DNA of 43,064 nucleotides from Schleiferiaceae bacterium (GTDB lineage Bacteria > Bacteroidota > Bacteroidia > Flavobacteriales > Schleiferiaceae): positions 1-43,064 of the forward strand of contig JAURAE010000002.1 in assembly GCA_030829675.1 (NCBI GenBank). The letters run 5' to 3'. A program made the translations under genes and the position numbers. Below the pieces are notes generated by a model. It searched no databases and was not told the DNA's origin. It worked only from the letters and a program-made list of their open reading frames with translations. The first letter of the stretch is position 1; the number at the start of each line of letters is the position of its first letter. Below are positions 8,601 to 16,516 of the stretch, one piece after another.

Positions 8601-9058
8601 TCGTAGGTCACATATGGGTCGTCCATGTCCACCCAATAGCCCATCTGGTCCGTTAAATCTTTCCAGATTCCGGTGTAGCGCATCACTGCATTTTTACAGG
8701 CCTCATTGTATTCTTCTATGGTGATGCTCTTGCCGATATCTTCTTTAGTAATGCCCAATTCTTTTTCGACACCCAATTCCACCGGCAACCCATGAGTATC
8801 CCAGCCGGCCTTGCGGTCTACTAAGAATCCCTTTTGGGTTTTATACCGACAGAACACGTCCTTGAGCGAACGTCCCATCACGTGGTGAATACCCGGCAAA
8901 CCATTGGCGCTTGGAGGGCCTTCAAAGAAGATCCATGGCTCCGCATCCTTGCGGGCCTTCAAGGTTTGTTCGAAAACCTGTTGATCTTTCCAACGTTGCA
9001 AGACTGCCTTATGTACTCCGGCGAGGTCTAGATGGGAATATTCGGGAAATGTACTCAT
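5612..9058 (-). CDS. ileS: Isoleucyl-tRNA synthetase
   Basis: A 1148-residue class I aminoacyl-tRNA synthetase that charges tRNA-Ile and edits misactivated valine. The HIGH-type motif is HHVM at residues 58-61 within GPPSANGLPG-I-HHVMGR, and KMSKR lies near residue 697. A large CP1 editing insertion lies between them (TTTPWTLPSNTALTV near 235-255), with an anticodon-binding region after about 760. It is longer than the E. coli enzyme (938), mainly through its C-terminal extension, as in other Bacteroidota and IleS2-type enzymes. It lies 4 bases after ridA. Confidence 0.98.
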   Translation of the reverse strand: MSTFPEYSHLDLAGVHKAVLQRWKDQQVFEQTLKARKDAEPWIFFEGPPSANGLPGIHHVMGRSLKDVFCRYKTQKGFLVDRKAGWDTHGLPVELGVEKELGITKEDIGKSITIEEYNEACKNAVMRYTGIWKDLTDQMGYWVDMDDPYVTYDPKYMESVWWLLSELYNKGLIYKGYTIQPYSPKAGTGLSSHELNQPGCYRDVKDNTVVAQFKMIKSGQSEQLFGDLDVHFLAWTTTPWTLPSNTALTVGPKIEYSLVQTFNQYTHEPVNIIAATPLLGKLMGKKFVEGDTTTYDAGAKKIPYQILKTVVGTKLVGLSYEQLLPYALPAENADQAFRVIPGDFVTTEDGTGIVHTAPTFGADDARVAADAGVPPLLVEDEAGNLVPLVDLQGRFRAELHDEVFGLGGEYIKAEYLTEEEQAAELALQQNKLKHIIPELKNYLSVDERLALKLKIENKAFKIEKYEHSYPHCWRTDKPVLYYPLDSWFIKSTANKDRMIALNKTINWKPASTGTGRFGNWLENLNDWNLSRSRFWGIPLPIWSTEEGDERLCIGSVAQLHEEIQKSIASGHMSSNPLGSFEPGNMSKENYDKVDLHRHIMDGVVLVSPSGKPMHRESDLIDVWFDSGSMPYAQWHYPFENKDKIENNGAYPAHFIAEGVDQTRGWFFTLHAIASMVFDSVAYKTVISNGLVLDKNGQKMSKRLGNAVDPFTTMDQYGADALRWYMLTNASPWDNLRFDMDGLEEVRRKFFGTLHNTYAFFALYANVDGFKFEEAEIPVGERPEMDQWILSELHSLVAEVESGMEAFEPTRAFRPVQEFTTEKLSNWYVRLGRRRFWKGEYGQDKVSAYQTLWTCLETLSRLMAPLAPFYADQLYQDLYAGINKEGLSSVHLTSFPEADVSLIKPELEKKINTARKLTSLVLSIRKKENLKVRQPLSRVLVPALNDSDAALLESIREILLAEVNVKALEVIAPDAGVFVKKVKPNFKALGPKVGRHMKAVKAFVEGMDSAAIDAFEAAGSVTFEDQGLPVTISIEDCEVVTEDIPGMLVATGDGLTVALDAELTDALKNEGLARELVNRVQNLRKSSGLEVVDRIDIKIVASEGFQSALAAFVDYVNAEVLADSISYVESAEHPMDVEGHEISVSIIKK

Positions 9059-9062
9059 GTGC

Positions 9063-9497
9063 TTATTCTACGGTAGCGATACACTTTAGTTCGATCGCAA
9101 TAGGGGTCGGTAAACTGTTGATTTCAACGGTGGTTCTACACGGTTGATTCTCCTTAAAGTATTCAGCATAAAGACGGTTGAAGGTGTGGAAATCACGCTT
9201 CATATCGACGAGGAAAACAGTCACATCAACCAATTGTTCCCAGCTCGAACCACTGGCCTCAAGGATGCTCTTCACATTTTGAAATACGCTGTGCACCTGG
9301 GCCTCGAAGTCGAAGGCCTTGAAGTTGCCATTGTGGTCAAGTTCCAATCCGGGAACGCCGCTATCGTTGGCGTCGCTGCCGGCGGTACGCGGCCCCACGC
9401 CTGATAGAAAGAGTAGGTTGCCCACCTTTCTAGCGTGCGGGTACAGTCCTACCGGTTTCGGAGCGTTAGTCGTCGAGATTTTAGATGCATCTGCCAT
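9063..9497 (-). CDS. ridA: RidA/YjgF/UK114 family imine deaminase
   Basis: A 144-residue RidA-fold protein. Family members hydrolyse reactive enamine/imine intermediates released by PLP enzymes such as threonine dehydratase in isoleucine synthesis. The catalytic arginine is R121 in PCRTTVEI and the conserved acidic residue is E136 in IELKCIA, both present. The insert at about residues 40-62 (after VGPRTAG) is longer than in canonical RidA and resembles the subgroup that includes 2-aminomuconate deaminase-like proteins, so the exact substrate is open. It is the first gene of the ridA-ileS-dksA-lspA-pdeM unit, with a promoter-like element 22 bases upstream. Confidence 0.9.
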   Translation of the reverse strand: MADASKISTTNAPKPVGLYPHARKVGNLLFLSGVGPRTAGSDANDSGVPGLELDHNGNFKAFDFEAQVHSVFQNVKSILEASGSSWEQLVDVTVFLVDMKRDFHTFNRLYAEYFKENQPCRTTVEINSLPTPIAIELKCIATVE

Positions 9498-9518
9498 AAC
9501 TCAAAGGGTATAAGGCTG

Positions 9519-9526
9519 CAAAAATA
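9519..9526 (-). promoter_or_regulatory. Bacteroidota -7 promoter element for ridA operon
   Basis: On the minus strand the sequence reads TATTTTTG, a full match to the Bacteroidota TAnnTTTG -7 consensus, ending 22 bases before the ridA ATG. I see no TTG at the expected -33 spacing. Confidence 0.5.
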
Positions 9527-9587
9527 GGGAAAGCCATCCGGAAGGGCGTAATGAATTGAAAGCAAGGTGAAAGAAAAGTTAGTGTTA

Positions 9588-9620
9588 TTTGTACACTTAG
9601 TCATATTTGTTATATATTTG
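9588..9620 (+). promoter_or_regulatory. Promoter for the secA operon
   Basis: TTTG at 9588-9591 and TATATTTG at 9613-9620, separated by 21 bases, match the Bacteroidota -33/-7 consensus. Transcription from here would give a leader of about 310 bases before the secA ATG. Confidence 0.6.
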
Positions 9621-9809
9621 CCCTGTATGTGAAGATTGGTGGTTCTTTCTTTTCATGCTTCTGTGATAGGTTCTAGGGGCTATTTGGCAGAATTTTCAAG
9701 GTGTTACTGAGCCGATTTTTAACACGTGAGAATCCTTCCAAATTCCCCTTTTTTTATTCCCAAAACTTTCCTTTCCTCCCATTTACACCCTGCCAAAAGC
9801 GGTGTGCTT

Positions 9810-9968
9810 ATGTCATTATGGCTAATTTTTGGCCTTTTGGGGGGAATTGGCTCTTTTTTAGCAGTCAGAAAAGCAGTCTACAAGGACACCTTCTATTATT
9901 TTTGTGAACTATTTATAAGAACACTCCAGCCCGATGCTGAACTTCATATCCAAACTCGTCGGTTCTAA
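9810..9968 (+). CDS. Possible leader peptide upstream of and overlapping secA
   Basis: A 52-codon open frame that starts with a hydrophobic stretch (SLWLIFGLLGGIGSFLAV, residues 2-19), continues through basic RKAVYK and ends 35 bases inside secA in another frame. A short secretory or membrane peptide translated just before secA recalls SecM-type regulation in Gammaproteobacteria, but no known arrest motif is visible and there is no conservation evidence. It could be a chance frame in a pyrimidine-rich leader. A second frame, ATG 9818 to 9907, overlaps it. Confidence 0.22.
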   Translation: MSLWLIFGLLGGIGSFLAVRKAVYKDTFYYFCELFIRTLQPDAELHIQTRRF

Positions 9969-12900
9969 AAGCGACCGCGACTTGAAAAAATTGCAACCGT
10001 ATGTTGATGCGGTGAATACCCACGCTGCAGAACTTGCAGCCATGAGCAACGACCGGTTGCGTGGAGAAACGGAATCTTTCAAGGCTGCCATTAAAGAGGC
10101 TACGGCTTCATTGGAGTCTGAAATTGCTGCATTGCGCGAGCAAATCCAACAAACCGAGGATTACGATGCACGCGAACCTTTATATGAGCAGATCGAAGCG
10201 CTGGACAAACAAGTTCTAGAGACCATCGAATCCGTACTCGCAGACATTCACCCTCGTGCGTTCGCCTTGGTTCGTGAAACTGCGAAGCGATTCACTGCAG
10301 GCTCGGTCAGTGTACAGGCTTCGGAATTAGACCGAACACTTGCGCAAGATAATTACCACATCACCATTGACGGAGATACTGCCACCTATGCCAACGGATG
10401 GAAGGCTGCTGGTGGGGATATTACTTGGAACATGGTGCACTACGATGTACAGCTCATCGGGGGCACAGTACTGCACCAAGGAAAGATTGCGGAGATGGCA
10501 ACTGGGGAAGGGAAAACCTTGGTGGCCACCCTACCGGTCTACCTCAATGCATTGGCAGGACGCGGTGTGCACGTCGTCACTGTGAATGATTACCTCGCAA
10601 AGCGTGATAGCGAATGGATGGCGCCTATTTTTAATTTCCATGGATTGACTATCGATTGTATTGATAAGCACCAGCCAAATTCTGATGCCCGCCGTGCCGC
10701 CTATTTCTGTGATATCACCTACGGTACGAATAACGAATTTGGTTTCGACTATTTGCGTGATAACATGGCGCGTCGCGACGAAGACCGCGTGCAATTGCGT
10801 GGCCATCACTACGCCATCGTGGATGAGGTCGATAGTGTATTGATTGACGATGCACGTACGCCGCTGATCATTTCGGGACCAACGCCTAAAGGTGATCAAC
10901 ACCAGTTCAATGAACTCAAAGGCTTCGTGGAAGCATTGATGAGTGCTCAAAAAGTATTGGTACAGAAGGAACTCAATGAAGCCAAGCAGCTCATCGCCGA
11001 TGGCAATGCTGATGAAGGTGGCGTGAAACTGTTGCGCGCCTATCGCGGGCTTCCAAAATCAAAGCCGCTTATCAAATTCCTTTCTCAAGACGGGATGAAA
11101 TCACTGTTGCAGAAAACCGAAGGTGTGTATCTGCAAGAGCAAGGCAAGAAGATGAAACTCATCGATGAGGACCTCTTCTTTACCATCGAAGAAAAGAACA
11201 ATCAAGTCGAGTTGACAGGGAAGGGCATTGATTTGATTTCAAAGAGTACCGCGAAGGACTTCTTTGTGATGCCAGATATCACAGCTGAGCTCAGCGCCTT
11301 GGAAAAAGGAGAAATGCCTGCTGAGGAAAAGGCCAATCAGAAGGACGTCATTTTGCGCGACTATAGCGTGAAGAGTGAACGCATTCATACGGTAAACCAA
11401 TTGCTCAAGGCCTACGCATTGTTCGAGAAGGATACAGAGTATGTGATCATGGACAATAAAGTCAAGATTGTCGATGAGCAGACCGGCCGTATCATGGAGG
11501 GTCGCCGCTATTCAGATGGCTTGCACCAAGCCATTGAGGCCAAGGAGAACGTAAAGATTGAAGCTGCGACGCAAACCTACGCCACGATTACCCTTCAGAA
11601 CTACTTCCGCATGTATCACAAGTTATCTGGGATGACAGGTACGGCAGAAACGGAGGCAGGAGAATTCTGGGAGATTTACGAATTAGAGGTAGTGGTCATT
11701 CCGACCAACAGACCTATAGCTCGAGACGACCGCGAAGATTATGTTTACAAAACTGCTCGTGAGAAATTCAATGCGGTCATCGATGAGGTTGTTTCCATGC
11801 GTGAGGCAGGACGTCCCGTATTGGTCGGTACGACATCTGTAGATATTTCCGAATTATTGAGCCGTGCATTGAAAATGCGCAAGGTGCCACACCAAGTATT
11901 GAACGCGAAACGCCACCAGGCAGAAGCAGAGATTGTTGCCGAAGCGGGTAAGCCAGGTATGGTAACCATCGCGACGAATATGGCGGGTCGTGGTACGGAT
12001 ATTAAGTTGACCGCCGAGAGTAAAGCTGCAGGTGGTTTGGCCATCATCGGTACAGAGCGTCATGATAGTCGTCGTGTGGATCGCCAGCTGCGCGGTCGTG
12101 CCGGTCGTCAAGGAGATGTAGGTTCTTCACAGTTCTTTGTTTCCCTGGAAGATAAGCTCATGCGTTTGTTTAACTCTGAGCGTATTTCAGGACTGATGGA
12201 CAGATTAGGTCTAGAAGAAGGCGAGGTTATCCAACATAGCTTAGTGTCCAAATCTATCGAGCGCGCTCAGAAAAAAGTAGAGGAAAACAACTTCGGAACG
12301 CGCAAGCGATTGCTCGAATACGATGATGTAATGAACAGCCAACGCTCGGTGATTTACAAGCGACGCGGCAACGCCTTGAGCGGAGACCGCATCAAGGTAG
12401 ACATCATTAACATGGTTTATGATACCCTTGCGGATCTTGTTGAAGCGTACCAGCCGTCGAAAGATTGGGACGGATTTAGATTGGATTTCTTCCGCACCTT
12501 CGCCTTTGAACCTCAGATGGACGCTGAGACCTTTGCGAACCAAGGTTTTGACACCGTATGTAACAATTTGTTCCACCAAGCGACCCAATTCTACAAGGAA
12601 AAGGGCCATCGCATCGCCACAGCGGCACTTCCAGTATTCCAACAGGTTCACGAGGATAAAAACAACAAGTTTGACAAGATCTTGGTGCCTATCACCGACG
12701 GGAAGAAAACCCTGCAGGTCACTTCGGTATTGCAAGAGGTGATCGACACTAAAGGGCAATCACTCATTACAGATATCGAAAAAGGCATTTCCATTGCCAT
12801 CATCGATGACGAGTGGAAAGAGCACTTGCGTGCCATGGATGACCTTCGTCAAAGTGTTCAAGGCGCCGTTTACGAGCAAAAAGATCCCCTACTGATCTAC

Positions 12901-13281
12901 AAGTTTGAATCTTTCGAGTTGTTCAAATCATTGGTGGCCCGAATCAACCAAGAAATAGTTGGGTTCTTGTACCGTGGAGGTTTACCTGCTTCAGATCCTA
13001 GCCAAATGCGCCAGGCCCCTGCGGCCCCTGTGAAGCAACCTAAATTGCAAGAAAGTCATCCTAGTTTGGATGCGCCAGTGGAAGCCGAGCGCGTAACGGC
13101 TAGCGGTACCGCACCTGCTTCACCGAGACCTGTAAAAACAGCACCAGTGGTAAAGGATGGAAAAACTTACGGCCGCAATGATGCGGTAACAGTTCGCAAC
13201 ATGCAGACTGGTGAGGTGAAGAATATCAAATACAAAAAGGCACTTCCACTGCTTGCGCAAGGTTGGGTCATTGAAGACTAA
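9934..13281 (+). CDS. secA: Protein translocase ATPase SecA
   Basis: An 1115-residue motor ATPase that drives preproteins through SecYEG. Walker A is GEGKT near residue 191, the DEAD-like Walker B lies in VDEVDSVLIDDARTPLI near 295, and GRGTDI and GRAGRQGD near 720 are the second RecA-domain motifs. A roughly 90-residue insertion at about 330-420 (rich in Lys/Glu) is typical of Bacteroidota SecA and explains the length over E. coli (901). The C-terminus is a proline/alanine-rich linker followed by a basic tail and lacks the CxCx8CH zinc motif. The RND exporter gene follows after 3 bases. Confidence 0.98.
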   Translation: MLNFISKLVGSKSDRDLKKLQPYVDAVNTHAAELAAMSNDRLRGETESFKAAIKEATASLESEIAALREQIQQTEDYDAREPLYEQIEALDKQVLETIESVLADIHPRAFALVRETAKRFTAGSVSVQASELDRTLAQDNYHITIDGDTATYANGWKAAGGDITWNMVHYDVQLIGGTVLHQGKIAEMATGEGKTLVATLPVYLNALAGRGVHVVTVNDYLAKRDSEWMAPIFNFHGLTIDCIDKHQPNSDARRAAYFCDITYGTNNEFGFDYLRDNMARRDEDRVQLRGHHYAIVDEVDSVLIDDARTPLIISGPTPKGDQHQFNELKGFVEALMSAQKVLVQKELNEAKQLIADGNADEGGVKLLRAYRGLPKSKPLIKFLSQDGMKSLLQKTEGVYLQEQGKKMKLIDEDLFFTIEEKNNQVELTGKGIDLISKSTAKDFFVMPDITAELSALEKGEMPAEEKANQKDVILRDYSVKSERIHTVNQLLKAYALFEKDTEYVIMDNKVKIVDEQTGRIMEGRRYSDGLHQAIEAKENVKIEAATQTYATITLQNYFRMYHKLSGMTGTAETEAGEFWEIYELEVVVIPTNRPIARDDREDYVYKTAREKFNAVIDEVVSMREAGRPVLVGTTSVDISELLSRALKMRKVPHQVLNAKRHQAEAEIVAEAGKPGMVTIATNMAGRGTDIKLTAESKAAGGLAIIGTERHDSRRVDRQLRGRAGRQGDVGSSQFFVSLEDKLMRLFNSERISGLMDRLGLEEGEVIQHSLVSKSIERAQKKVEENNFGTRKRLLEYDDVMNSQRSVIYKRRGNALSGDRIKVDIINMVYDTLADLVEAYQPSKDWDGFRLDFFRTFAFEPQMDAETFANQGFDTVCNNLFHQATQFYKEKGHRIATAALPVFQQVHEDKNNKFDKILVPITDGKKTLQVTSVLQEVIDTKGQSLITDIEKGISIAIIDDEWKEHLRAMDDLRQSVQGAVYEQKDPLLIYKFESFELFKSLVARINQEIVGFLYRGGLPASDPSQMRQAPAAPVKQPKLQESHPSLDAPVEAERVTASGTAPASPRPVKTAPVVKDGKTYGRNDAVTVRNMQTGEVKNIKYKKALPLLAQGWVIED

Positions 13282-13284
13282 GGC

Positions 13285-15651
13285 ATGTTCTGGAACTGGA
13301 TCACAAGAATTCTTCTGCGCAATAGGCAGGCTTGGCTCGTAAGCGTTGGGCTTGTGACGGCGTTTATGGCTTACCAGGGTACATCTGTCGAGATGGACTA
13401 CGGTTTTGCGAAGTTGATGCCTGATTCGGATTCAGTTTCCATTGAGTATGACCTTCTCGAGGAGGAGTTTGGTCAGGTTTCCAATACCATAGTCTTAGCC
13501 ATTGAAGATCCTGATTTCTTCAAGCGCGATCACCTAGACGAATGGACTACGTTGATGCGAGACTTAAAGAAGGTCGATGGTGTGACCTTTGTACAAAGTC
13601 TCACTGAAGCCTATGGTCTTGTGGTCGATAGCGCGACAGAAAAGCTGGCGCCAGATACGCTTTTCAATGCCCTGCCTGAAAACGGAGAAGAAGAAATTGC
13701 ACTTGAGGCCAAGGTGAAAAGCTGGCCGTTTTACAAAGGTGCCTTATACCAAGGGGATACCTATATGGCGATCATCCGCATAGACGAGGAACGTCTCTAC
13801 AATAAGCAGATTCGTCCTATCGTAGAGGGTATTCGTGATATCCTATATGCCTGGGAAAGTAAAAATAGTCGAGACCTGCACATGTCTGGTTTGCCATGGT
13901 TTAGAATCGCGAATTCCAGTACCCTAGAAAAAGAGATTTATCGAACGGTAGCCCTTACGTTGCTCGTAACGGTGATTATCTTCTTCCTTTTCTTAAAGAG
14001 TTTTAGAGCTACGGCCATTAGTTTGCTGATTGTGGTTTTAGGAGCGATTTGGGCTTTTGGGATCATGGGTATTTTAGGGTTTGGCATTACCCTGTTGTCG
14101 TCTTTAATTCCTCCACTCATTATTGTTATTGGTGTGCCCAATTGTATTTATCTCATCAATAAATACCATCAAGAGTACAAGAAGCACGGTCAACAGATCA
14201 AGGCCATTCAACGTGTGGTTTCTAAAATTGGATACATCGCTTCCATCACCAATACAACTACGGCCTTAGGCTTTGCTGCCTTTGCGTTGACCAGCAGTGA
14301 AAACTTGGTGCATTTTGGAATCGTGAGTTCATTGAGCATCATGGGCGTTTTCTTGCTGTCCATCATTTTGGTGCCGATTATTTACAGTTATGTAAGTCCA
14401 CCAAAAGAGCGTCATTTGAACCACTTTGATGTGGGTTGGTTGGTGAACTTTTTGGATTTCTTGGACAATGCTGTAGAAAACCACCGCAAGAAGGTATACC
14501 TCATTACTTCCATTGCCGTCATCGCAGCGGCCTATGGTATGTCTAAAATTGAGACAGCCGGAAACATTACGGCGGACTTCAACAAAAACAACCCCATTTA
14601 CAAGGATGTAAAATACTTCGAGCGCAAGTTTGGTGGGGTCGTTCCAATGGATATTGTCATTGATACGAAGCGCGAAGGCGGCATTGAACGATTGACGAAC
14701 CTTCGACGAATGGAAGAGTTGCAAGATAGTTTGGAGGCTATGCCTGAGCTTAGTCGTGCCTTGAGCATTGTCGACTTTGTGAAGTTTGCGAAACAAGGGG
14801 TGCTCTTTGGTAATCCAGATATGTATTCCCTACCCTCGAGATCGGAGCAGCAATGGTTACTTACCTATTTGCCCCGCGGCATGAAGGACGATACGGGATT
14901 GGCGAAATCTCTGGTCACCTCAGACGGGCGTAAGGCGCGTATTTCTGTTCAAATGGCAGATTTAAGTACCCCAGAAATGAGGGTGTTGACGGATAAGGTC
15001 AAAACGCTAGTAGACAAGGTTTTCCCGGGCGAAAACTACGAGGTCAGTATTACGGGTGCTTCGATCAAATTCATTCGATCTACCACCTACCTCATCAACA
15101 ACTTGATTCTTTCGTTGGTACTGGCCGTAGTGGCCATCTCCATCATCATGGCGCTGCTGTTTATGAGCGGAAGAATGGTATTGATTTCCTTGATACCAAA
15201 CCTTATTCCTATGCTCATCACAGCAGGCATTATGGGGTATGCGGGCATTCCTTTGAAGCCCTCAACCATCTTGGTGTTCAGTATTGCCTTCGGTATATCT
15301 GTGGATGATAGCCTGCACTTCTTGGCGAAATACCGTCAAGAGTTAAAGTCTAACGGTTGGAATATTAAGTGGGCAGTGAAGAGCTCCATTTTAGAGACGG
15401 GCTTGAGCATGTTCTACACCTCAGTAGTCCTTTTCTGTGGTTTCTCCGTATTCATGACGTCGAGTTTTGCGGGCAACCAAAGCTTAGGATTGTTGACCTC
15501 AATTACCCTTTTTGTCGCCATGTTGAGTAATCTTATTCTGTTGCCTTCGTTCTTAATGACGATGGAAAAATGGGTCACCAAGAAGGATTTAAGCGAGAAC
15601 ATTATCGATATTTATGATTCAGAGGTAGATCCAGACGAATCAGAAAGCTAG
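13285..15651 (+). CDS. RND/MMPL family membrane exporter
   Basis: A 788-residue protein with the duplicated RND layout: one helix at about residues 17-33, a large extracytoplasmic loop to about 215, five helices at about 218-400, a seventh helix near 403-420, a second loop to about 600, and five more helices to about 770. The conserved helix-4-type sequences are present in both halves (FLIVIGVPNCIYL-like near 285 and SIAFGISVDDSLHFLAKY near 680). MMPL/RND proteins export lipids, sterol-like compounds or drugs using the proton gradient. The substrate is unknown. It is co-transcribed with secA and followed by rfbA after 4 bases. Confidence 0.88.
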   Translation: MFWNWITRILLRNRQAWLVSVGLVTAFMAYQGTSVEMDYGFAKLMPDSDSVSIEYDLLEEEFGQVSNTIVLAIEDPDFFKRDHLDEWTTLMRDLKKVDGVTFVQSLTEAYGLVVDSATEKLAPDTLFNALPENGEEEIALEAKVKSWPFYKGALYQGDTYMAIIRIDEERLYNKQIRPIVEGIRDILYAWESKNSRDLHMSGLPWFRIANSSTLEKEIYRTVALTLLVTVIIFFLFLKSFRATAISLLIVVLGAIWAFGIMGILGFGITLLSSLIPPLIIVIGVPNCIYLINKYHQEYKKHGQQIKAIQRVVSKIGYIASITNTTTALGFAAFALTSSENLVHFGIVSSLSIMGVFLLSIILVPIIYSYVSPPKERHLNHFDVGWLVNFLDFLDNAVENHRKKVYLITSIAVIAAAYGMSKIETAGNITADFNKNNPIYKDVKYFERKFGGVVPMDIVIDTKREGGIERLTNLRRMEELQDSLEAMPELSRALSIVDFVKFAKQGVLFGNPDMYSLPSRSEQQWLLTYLPRGMKDDTGLAKSLVTSDGRKARISVQMADLSTPEMRVLTDKVKTLVDKVFPGENYEVSITGASIKFIRSTTYLINNLILSLVLAVVAISIIMALLFMSGRMVLISLIPNLIPMLITAGIMGYAGIPLKPSTILVFSIAFGISVDDSLHFLAKYRQELKSNGWNIKWAVKSSILETGLSMFYTSVVLFCGFSVFMTSSFAGNQSLGLLTSITLFVAMLSNLILLPSFLMTMEKWVTKKDLSENIIDIYDSEVDPDESES

Positions 15652-15655
15652 AATT

Positions 15656-16516
15656 ATGAAGGGCATTATCCTTGCCGGCGGGTCCGGCACCAGATTACAT
15701 CCATTGACCTTGGCGGTGAGTAAACAACTCATGCCGGTCTACGATAAGCCCATGATTTACTACCCGCTGAGCACATTGATGCAAGCGGGCATTCGCGAGA
15801 TTCTCATCATCACGACTCCGCACGATGCGCCATTGTTCCAAAAGTTATTGGGCGATGGGTCTCAGCTGGGTTGTCGCTTCGAATACACGGTTCAGGAACG
15901 TCCGGAAGGATTGGCACAAGCCTTTATTTTAGGCGAGGAGTTTATCGGAGAGGATAGTGTAGCGCTGATCCTTGGGGATAACATTTTCTACGGTTCGTCT
16001 ATGGCGAATGTCTTGCAAGCGAGTAAAGATCCTAGTGGCGGTGTGGTATTTGCTTACCGCGTGAGTGATCCGGAGCGCTATGGGGTGGTGGAATTTGACG
16101 AAAATATGAAAGCCCTAAGTATCGAAGAGAAGCCGGCGGAGCCGAAAAGCGATTATGCAGTTCCGGGCTTGTACTTCTACGACAATAGAGTGGTGGACAT
16201 TGCTAAGAACTTGAAGCCAAGTCCTCGAGGGGAATTGGAGATCACGGATGTGAACAAAATCTACCTAGAGATGGGTGCCTTAGAGGTGGGCGTATTGGAC
16301 CGCGGCACAGCGTGGTTAGATACCGGAACCTTTGCCAGTCTGCAACAAGCCGGTCAGTTCGTGGAGGTCATTGAAGAACGCCAAGGATTGAAGGTGGGTT
16401 GTATTGAAGAGGTTGCCTACGAACAAGGATTTATTGATGCGTCGCAGCTCGAACAATTGGCCCAACCTCTCGTTAAGAGTGGGTACGGTAAATACCTGAT
16501 GAAACTCTTGCGATAG
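15656..16516 (+). CDS. rfbA: Glucose-1-phosphate thymidylyltransferase
   Basis: A 286-residue nucleotidyltransferase that makes dTDP-glucose from dTTP and glucose-1-phosphate, the first step toward dTDP-rhamnose and other deoxysugars for surface glycans. The signature GGSGTRLHPLT is at residues 8-18, with SKQLMPVYDKPMIYYP after it and LGDNIFYG near 105-112. The length matches RmlA enzymes. The rfbB, rfbC and rfbD partners are not in the window, so it is an orphan here. Its stop codon directly abuts the ATG of the isoprenyl synthase gene (TAGATG). Confidence 0.95.
   Translation: MKGIILAGGSGTRLHPLTLAVSKQLMPVYDKPMIYYPLSTLMQAGIREILIITTPHDAPLFQKLLGDGSQLGCRFEYTVQERPEGLAQAFILGEEFIGEDSVALILGDNIFYGSSMANVLQASKDPSGGVVFAYRVSDPERYGVVEFDENMKALSIEEKPAEPKSDYAVPGLYFYDNRVVDIAKNLKPSPRGELEITDVNKIYLEMGALEVGVLDRGTAWLDTGTFASLQQAGQFVEVIEERQGLKVGCIEEVAYEQGFIDASQLEQLAQPLVKSGYGKYLMKLLR

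Larger units (their letters stand above)
9498..9933. other. Divergent intergenic region between ridA and secA, with long secA leader
   Basis: The longest gene-free stretch in the window. It holds a minus-strand TAnnTTTG element near ridA, a plus-strand promoter-like pair at 9588-9620, then about 300 bases before the secA ATG. The leader is pyrimidine-rich from about 9700 to 9790 (runs of C and T) and contains two overlapping short open frames starting near 9810-9820. I see no strong hairpin-plus-T-run terminator and no recognisable riboswitch. Confidence 0.7.
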
